DNA from: DATGMB01 sp035293845
GTDB taxonomy: Bacteria; Acidobacteriota; Terriglobia; Bryobacterales; Bryobacteraceae
NCBI GenBank assembly: GCA_035293845.1
Contig: DATGMB010000069.1
Location: 1 to 20,036 of the forward strand
Reading direction: 5' to 3'
Length of the DNA: 20,036 nt
In this document: positions 16,052 through 20,036 of the stretch, piece after piece
Position numbering within the stretch: position 1 is the first letter of the stretch
Layout: each line of letters starts with the position of its first letter
Program-made: the position numbers and the translations under genes
The notes under the pieces: model-generated
Databases searched by the model: none
Told to the model about the DNA's origin: nothing
Seen by the model: only the letters and a program-made list of their open reading frames with translations

Positions 16052-17459
16052 TTTTCGCAACAGGCAGCAGCACGCGGAACCCGGCGCCGCCTAATTCTCC
16101 TTTCACCACCACGATGTCCCCGCCGGAAAGCAGCGCGCTCTTGCGCGCGATCGAAAGCCCGAGGCCCATGCCGCGCTTCTTGAACGAAATCGTGGGCTGA
16201 AACAGCGAGGCGCGCGCCTGTTCGCTCAGCCCCGGACCCGAATCGTGCACTTCGATGGCGACCCGCCCGTCCTCGGCGGCGGTCACCCCCAGGATGCGGC
16301 CGCCCTCGCCGGCGGCTTCGGCGGCGTTTTCGAGCAGGTTGGTGAGAATGCCTTTGACCAGATCGGCGTCCGCCATGACGGGCGGGGCGTCGCCCAGGCG
16401 GGTCTCGTAAACTACCTCGGGGTGGGCATTCCTGAGGAACGCGATGCGTTCGCGGAGCAGCGCGTTAACGTCGAGCGGCGCGGCCTCGACCGGCGGCTCG
16501 GCGGCGAACTGCGAGAAGGCGCGGATGCGGCGCTCCAGTGTTTCGATCTCATCGGCGACGATCTGCGCGGCCTGCGTCATGAAGGCCTCGTCGGCTTCGT
16601 TGCGGCTTCCGGGCGGGCCCGCTTCGCGATAGCGCACCGTCATCTCTTCGACCGTAAGGCGGATGGGCGTGAGCGAGTTCTTCACTTCGTGCGCCATCTT
16701 GCGCGCCAGCGTCTGCCAGCTCGCCATCTGGCGCAGATACACGAGGCGTTCGGTGCTGGCCTGCAGTTCGTCCGCCATGTGGTTGAAAGCCTGAATGGCG
16801 CGGCCGATTTCGTCGTCGTTCGGCGGCGGCTCGACGCGGGCCTTGAGATCGCCGGCGGCGAGCCGGCCGAGCCCGGCGGTCAACCGGTGGATGGGGCGGC
16901 TGATGCGGTGCGCGAGATAGACCAGCAGCGTCAGCGACACCACCCAGAAGCAGGCAGCGAGCAGGATGTAGGCGAGGTTCAGGCCGCGGCGGAGATCGCG
17001 GTCGTGGACGGCGGCCGCGAGCCGGCGCGCATCCCCGATCTGATCCGTGAGCTGACGCATGGGGACGCCAAGATCGGTCGAGTACACCCAGACGTCGTCG
17101 CCGTGGCGAACGAGGTAATCGAGCCGGTCGCCCTGGTTGCCGGCGGAGACGAACGTCTCCGGGTCCGGGCTTTCGGCGAAGGTCTTCACCTCGGCAGGCC
17201 ATGAGGCGCTGTCGCGGACGGCGTATTTTTGCGGCGCGAGCGCGCCGGAGAGGGCGCGTTGCTTGAGGTCATCGCGCTCGCGGCGGTAGAACTGGTGGCC
17301 GGTACGCTCCAGGCTGCGGGAAAGGGTTTCGAGCTGGCCGGTGGCGGTGAAGTTCAGACTCCAGTCGAGCAGGCGCGTGGTGATCCACAACGTGGCAGCG
17401 AGCGGTACGAGCGTGGCAGCCACGAAGACGAGGATTAGCCTGTTGCGGAGACGATTCAC
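16020..17459 (-). CDS. ntrY: NtrY-type membrane sensor histidine kinase
   Basis: The 479-residue product begins at GTG 17459, whose GTGA overlaps the stop of the preceding gene. A first transmembrane helix (LILVFVAATLVPLAATLWI) and a second (LAYILLAACFWVVSLTLLVYL) enclose an extracytoplasmic sensor region of about 150 residues with no recognised domain. Then come a HAMP domain (HRISRPIHRLTAGLGRLAAG), a dimerisation helix with phosphoacceptor His257 in KMAHEVKNSLTPIRL, and an ATPase domain with NLLENAAEAAG (N box), DSGPGLS (G1) and GMGLGLSIARK (G2). HEVKNSLTPI is typical of NtrY kinases. The kinase lacks the PAS domain and extra helices of classical NtrY, so the sensor half is simpler. The frame stays open upstream to 17792, but that extension is the out-of-frame copy of the previous gene. 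Confidence 0.93.
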   Translation of the reverse strand: MNRLRNRLILVFVAATLVPLAATLWITTRLLDWSLNFTATGQLETLSRSLERTGHQFYRRERDDLKQRALSGALAPQKYAVRDSASWPAEVKTFAESPDPETFVSAGNQGDRLDYLVRHGDDVWVYSTDLGVPMRQLTDQIGDARRLAAAVHDRDLRRGLNLAYILLAACFWVVSLTLLVYLAHRISRPIHRLTAGLGRLAAGDLKARVEPPPNDDEIGRAIQAFNHMADELQASTERLVYLRQMASWQTLARKMAHEVKNSLTPIRLTVEEMTVRYREAGPPGSRNEADEAFMTQAAQIVADEIETLERRIRAFSQFAAEPPVEAAPLDVNALLRERIAFLRNAHPEVVYETRLGDAPPVMADADLVKGILTNLLENAAEAAGEGGRILGVTAAEDGRVAIEVHDSGPGLSEQARASLFQPTISFKKRGMGLGLSIARKSALLSGGDIVVVKGELGGAGFRVLLPVAKNGIETRPDRG

Positions 17460-18085
17460 CCGAGCTTTCCGCGGCCGGTGCGAGTCCGCGGTAACTGTCG
17501 CAGGAAGAGCGGGCCCGCGGTCCGCGCCCAGGAGAGTTCGCCGGCCGCCGCGTGGCTGAAGAGGTCGATCAGGCTGCTCAGGCTGACGCCCGAATCCCCC
17601 ACCACGCTGGCGAGCTCCCGCCGGCTCGTCGTCCGGATCTCGAACTTCAGCCAGAACGGCCGGTCCTGCGGCAGCCCCAGGGCGCTGATCGCCAGGTTCT
17701 CGATGCACCACGTCTCCGCCTGGCGCGCGGAGACATTGGGGATGCTCCGCTTGAACGGGCCGGGAATCGTGACCGAGAATTTCTCTTCCCACAGGTCGTA
17801 ACTCACAATCAGGCGCTCGGGCATCCGGCGGAAGATCGTGCCGTGCTCATCGCTATACACCGTGAGCTGCGAAAGGAACGTCACGGTATCCGCGTTCATG
17901 AGCCGCTCCAGCGGTTTGCCCGTCAGAAAGTGCAGGCCGGGCGCGGCCACGTGGAGATTATCGCCGTCGAACGAGACGTCCAGCTCTTCGGATGCGCGGA
18001 GGCAGCGCCGGAATAGAGGTATAGCCAGGCCTGCCAGAAGCAGGTGCCGGCGTCCAATCCCGTTATTCCGCGCGTCCAGCGCCAT
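17456..18085 (-). CDS. Exported DUF4390-like protein of the NtrYX operon
   Basis: The 209-residue product begins at ATG 18085, sharing one base with the stop TAA of the barrel gene (TAATG). The N-terminus has GRRHLLLAGLAIPLFRRCLRA, an Arg pair and hydrophobic core suited to an export signal that is possibly Tat-like. The rest is a predicted beta-rich domain with segments FLSQLTVYSDE, RLIVSYDLWEEKFSVTIPG, RQAETWCIENLAISAL and PFWLKFEIRTTSRRE. DUF4390 proteins of betaproteobacteria, which sit directly before NtrY and NtrX genes, have a comparable layout (SYN...YRV followed by a conserved loop and a strand of the type YRARVRMRLD). I therefore call it DUF4390-like, from context and resemblance rather than a profile search. 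It ends by overlapping the kinase start. A periplasmic role in signalling to the kinase is a reasonable guess. Confidence 0.7.
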   Translation of the reverse strand: MALDARNNGIGRRHLLLAGLAIPLFRRCLRASEELDVSFDGDNLHVAAPGLHFLTGKPLERLMNADTVTFLSQLTVYSDEHGTIFRRMPERLIVSYDLWEEKFSVTIPGPFKRSIPNVSARQAETWCIENLAISALGLPQDRPFWLKFEIRTTSRRELASVVGDSGVSLSSLIDLFSHAAAGELSWARTAGPLFLRQLPRTRTGRGKLG

Positions 18086-19353
18086 TAATAATTCATGCCC
18101 GCCATAAAGATCGGATCGATGTGCCCCTCGCGAAGCGGAAACGCTACCGCCAGCGAGAAAATCCCGTGCCGCAGGCCGACGCCGGCCGAATGCCGCAGCA
18201 CCGCGCCGTCGCCGTGATCCCAGATCGCGCCTGAATCGTAAAAAATTTCGAACGCGCCGTAGCGGTATTCCGCTGTATTGGCGACCATACGGCTGCCGCC
18301 GAAGGGATCGAGCTGGTACTTGTTCCAGCCGCGCAGCGCCGTGCTGTTGCCCAGCACGAAGCGCTCGAACAGCGGGGCGCGGCCGCTGATGTATCCGGCC
18401 GTCACGTCGTCGATCAGCACGTTCTTGCCGCGCGTCAGCATGTACCGGAACTCCCACCGGTGCCGCGCGTAGACGAAATCGCTGCCCAGAACCTTGGTGG
18501 CCGCGCGCAGGTTGTAGCCTGCATCCAGATCGTGCTGGTTGTCCTGATCCTCCAGGCGCCGGTGATAGCGCAGAGTTGTGATCACCGCGTTGGCGGACTC
18601 GGTCTGCGCGGCCGGAAACTCGTTTTGCATGCTTTGGAAGCTGGCGCCGACGCTGAGCGTGAGTGGACGCGCCAGCGCGTACGTCAGCTCCGGTTGAAAG
18701 TTCGTGCGGGCGCGGTAGAGACCGCCCACATCGGCGGCATCCGCTGGAGTCCCTGTCAGAGCCGAGCCATCCCACTGTTCGTGATAGTCCTCGAAGGCGA
18801 AACGCAGGCGCAGGCGGTCGGTGCCGAGGCGCGTGTTTTCGTACCGCGCGACCGCGCCCGTGTAGCGCTCGACGAGCTCGTCGGAATCGCTCACCAGACC
18901 GGCGGTGAAGCCGTTGTGGCCGAGTGTGGCGGTGCCTTCCACGGCTCCGCTCCAGCCCTGGTCGTTGCGATACAGAAATTTCGGTACCGAGACATCGAAG
19001 CGGGCGGGCCGGAGCCGCACATCGAAGGCCACCTGCACGTAATCGGGGCTCGTGCCGCGGAGCACGCGATGCTCGACTTCGCGTGCATGAAATTCCTTCC
19101 GCAGGCGGCGCGCGATTTCATCCAGCAGACTCGGGTTGAGCTTTTCGCCGATCAAAGAAGATACATCCTTGCGCAGAGCGGGGCTGAGCTTGCCGTCCTG
19201 GTCGTGGTCGCGGGCGAGATCGGTTTTCCAGCCGTCCGCCGAGATGACCACCGTTTCCACCGTATAGCGGGTATTGACGTTGAATTCGGAATCCTGGGTA
19301 CCGGCAAACAGGGAGGCGGCGAACACCATGCAGCCGAGCCAGAGGAATTTCAT
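18085..19353 (-). CDS. Omp85/BamA-superfamily outer-membrane beta-barrel with one POTRA-like domain
   Basis: The 422-residue product starts at ATG 19353 with a signal peptide (KFLWLGCMVFAASLFAG). Residues about 25-115 look like a single POTRA domain: TRYTVETVVIS, an acidic insert, then SLLDEIARRLRKEFHAREVE and VQVAFDVRL. From about residue 120 the alternating pattern of a transmembrane barrel begins. Near the C-terminus, FVLGNSTALRGWNKYQLDP contains the LRG(Y/W) signature of the Omp85 conserved loop, and the chain ends in IFMAGMNY with a terminal aromatic, as needed for barrel assembly. It is much shorter than BamA (one POTRA rather than five), closer to patatin- or D15-type surface antigens. 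Residues 49-60 (DHDQDGKLSPAL) resemble an EF-hand loop. Genes downstream overlap it, so it heads a regulatory operon. Upstream in-frame codons to 19743 have no signal peptide and are not used. Confidence 0.85.
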   Translation of the reverse strand: MKFLWLGCMVFAASLFAGTQDSEFNVNTRYTVETVVISADGWKTDLARDHDQDGKLSPALRKDVSSLIGEKLNPSLLDEIARRLRKEFHAREVEHRVLRGTSPDYVQVAFDVRLRPARFDVSVPKFLYRNDQGWSGAVEGTATLGHNGFTAGLVSDSDELVERYTGAVARYENTRLGTDRLRLRFAFEDYHEQWDGSALTGTPADAADVGGLYRARTNFQPELTYALARPLTLSVGASFQSMQNEFPAAQTESANAVITTLRYHRRLEDQDNQHDLDAGYNLRAATKVLGSDFVYARHRWEFRYMLTRGKNVLIDDVTAGYISGRAPLFERFVLGNSTALRGWNKYQLDPFGGSRMVANTAEYRYGAFEIFYDSGAIWDHGDGAVLRHSAGVGLRHGIFSLAVAFPLREGHIDPIFMAGMNY

Positions 19354-19365
19354 GCGCCCCCGATA

Positions 19366-19381
19366 GGCACGCCAAGTGCCA
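19366..19381 (-). promoter_or_regulatory. Candidate sigma-54 -24/-12 element with palindrome before the Omp85-NtrYX operon
   Basis: On the minus strand TGGCAC-TTGGCG-TGCC places GG and GC ten bases apart, as in sigma-54 promoters (TGGCAC-N5-TTGC), with one mismatch in the TTGC box. GGCAC and GTGCC at 19366-19380 also form a 5-bp-arm inverted repeat, so a dimeric regulator site is the alternative. The predicted start is within about two bases of ATG 19353, giving a nearly leaderless mRNA, which lowers confidence. Confidence 0.35.
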
Positions 19382-19519
19382 CTCGCGGACGCTGCAAAGT
19401 CAACAGGTTGGATAAGAGTCCGATGTGATTCCGCGTCACAGGTGTGGAGAGCGGCGGCCGGCGCGGGCGGAAACAGCGGAACGCGGCCCGCGGCCGCGGC
19501 GGATACCCACGCCGCGGAG

Positions 19520-19909
19520 TCAGAGAACTTTGGCCAGTTCGTTGGCGAAGGCGCTGCGGCCAGCCGGTTCGCGGTCGCGTCCGCGCTTCTTGCTGCGGGC
19601 TTGGTTGCGATTGGCATTGGCGGTTGCTGCGGGCGCTGCGCTCTTCCCGTCCTTGCCCTTGGGGGGCTGTGCGGGATTGGCGCGAAGCAGCCGGTCTTCG
19701 AGAGGCGCGCGATCGAAGCGGCGAATGATCGCGGCCATCTCATCTGCCGTAGGCGCTTCGACGAAAGCGAAGCCCTTGGATTCCTGCGTTTCGTGGTTGC
19801 GGATCACCTTCACGCTATCGGCTACCAGATCTTCGGCGGTTAGCCATTGCTTAATGTCGTCGGCGGTGACCCAGGTGGGGAGATTGCCAAGAAAAACGGT
19901 AAAGCTCAT
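19520..19909 (-). CDS. RRM-domain RNA-binding protein with basic tail
   Basis: The 129-residue product has one RNA recognition motif in about residues 1-78: RNP2 is VFLGNL near the start and RNP1 is SKGFAFVEA, with aromatic residues at the RNA-stacking positions. The remaining about 50 residues are Ala/Asn-rich and strongly basic (KGKDGK, RSKKRGRDRE), probably disordered and able to bind RNA non-specifically. Bacterial RRM proteins of this size are small cytoplasmic RNA-binding proteins, several of them cold- or stress-induced; most carry a Gly-rich tail, which this one lacks. ATG 19909 is the only sensible start and no strong Shine-Dalgarno sequence is adjacent. It is separated by 166 bp from the barrel gene on the same strand and has its own candidate promoter, so it is likely an independent unit. 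Confidence 0.92.
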   Translation of the reverse strand: MSFTVFLGNLPTWVTADDIKQWLTAEDLVADSVKVIRNHETQESKGFAFVEAPTADEMAAIIRRFDRAPLEDRLLRANPAQPPKGKDGKSAAPAATANANRNQARSKKRGRDREPAGRSAFANELAKVL

Positions 19910-19980
19910 TCAGTTGATTTTTTTACTCCGTCGGTGGGATGTAGGCACTTCAAGGGAGAGGATTCCGATCTGCCATCTCG

Positions 19981-20010
19981 ATAGTACCAGAGTGCTCTAC
20001 GAGATTGCAA
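19981..20010 (-). promoter_or_regulatory. Candidate promoter for the RRM protein gene
   Basis: On the minus strand TTGCAA (20010-20005), an 18-bp spacer and TACTAT (19986-19981) are preceded by TGG, giving an extended -10. A start near 19974 would give a leader of about 65 nt before ATG 19909, containing an A-rich stretch. The spacing and -10 match those proposed for the giant protein gene. Confidence 0.4.
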
Positions 20011-20036
20011 AGGGGTGGTTTGGAGTGCCCGATACT

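Noticed and set aside
17460..17792. N-terminal extension of the histidine kinase reading frame
   Set aside because: The extra 111 residues are Pro/Gly/Arg-rich with no domain and are the out-of-frame reading of the DUF4390-like gene; GTG 17459 overlaps that gene's stop in the usual GTGA fashion.
18086..18775. N-terminal extension of the DUF4390-like reading frame
   Set aside because: It is an out-of-frame reading of the beta-barrel gene. The ATG at 18085 directly precedes an export signal and overlaps the barrel stop.
19398..19403. TTGACT as a sigma-70 -35 for the barrel operon
   Set aside because: No -10-like hexamer is found 16-18 bp downstream; the GG-N10-GC element fits better.
19354..19743. 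N-terminal extension of the beta-barrel reading frame
   Set aside because: It runs into the RRM gene, is Pro/Ala-rich without a domain, and would bury the signal peptide that begins at 19353.

Overview
The window reads as a chromosomal segment of a high-GC, Gram-negative, didermic bacterium, most likely an Acidobacteriota member of the Solibacter/Bryobacter type. This is an inference from gene content: a secreted beta-propeller protein with IPT/TIG repeats, a large GT-C-like membrane protein, a Tat-exported sulfatase, an Omp85-type barrel and an NtrY/NtrX pair. No rRNA, tRNA, CRISPR array, insertion sequence or phage module was seen.

Layout. (1) 1-738, minus strand: the N-terminal half of a type II NADH dehydrogenase that runs off the left edge. 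(2) 739-1222: a 484-bp intergenic stretch with palindromes and a candidate promoter/operator. (3) 1223-6096, plus strand: a very large exported protein (beta-propeller, six IPT/TIG domains, BIG2, second propeller-like region, unrecognised C-terminus). Its signal-peptide segment is one base out of frame with the rest at a run of seven C. (4) 6104-6814, plus strand: a small putative lipoprotein that follows immediately. (5) 6969-7622, minus strand: YceH/DUF480; and 7706-8407, plus strand: a CTP-synthase-C-terminal-like glutaminase homologue with substituted catalytic residues. (6) 8430-9479, minus strand: a Rieske oxygenase alpha subunit, divergent with almost no spacer from 9496-10689, plus strand: a kynureninase-like class V PLP enzyme. 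The PLP gene overlaps by 4 bp a 629-residue polytopic membrane protein (10686-12575). (7) 12682-14112, plus strand: a Tat-dependent type I sulfatase. (8) 14168-19353, minus strand: a tightly packed five-gene unit in the order Omp85-like barrel, DUF4390-like exported protein, NtrY-type kinase, NtrX/NtrC-type sigma-54 activator, Uma2 nuclease-like protein. (9) 19520-19909, minus strand: an RRM RNA-binding protein with its own candidate promoter.

How the genes may work together. The best candidate for a coherent system is the 19353-14168 unit. Its junctions are 1-bp, 4-bp and 32-bp overlaps and a 12-bp gap. It would couple an outer-membrane barrel and an exported DUF4390-like protein to a membrane sensor kinase and a sigma-54 activator, and a sigma-54-like -24/-12 motif lies just upstream of the first gene. 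The Rieske and PLP enzymes may share a pathway through divergent transcription, but no reductase is present and the substrate is unknown. The 1223-6814 region looks lower in GC and less codon-biased than the 9-19 kb part, which suggests a different history. All assignments come from reading the sequence; no database search was run.
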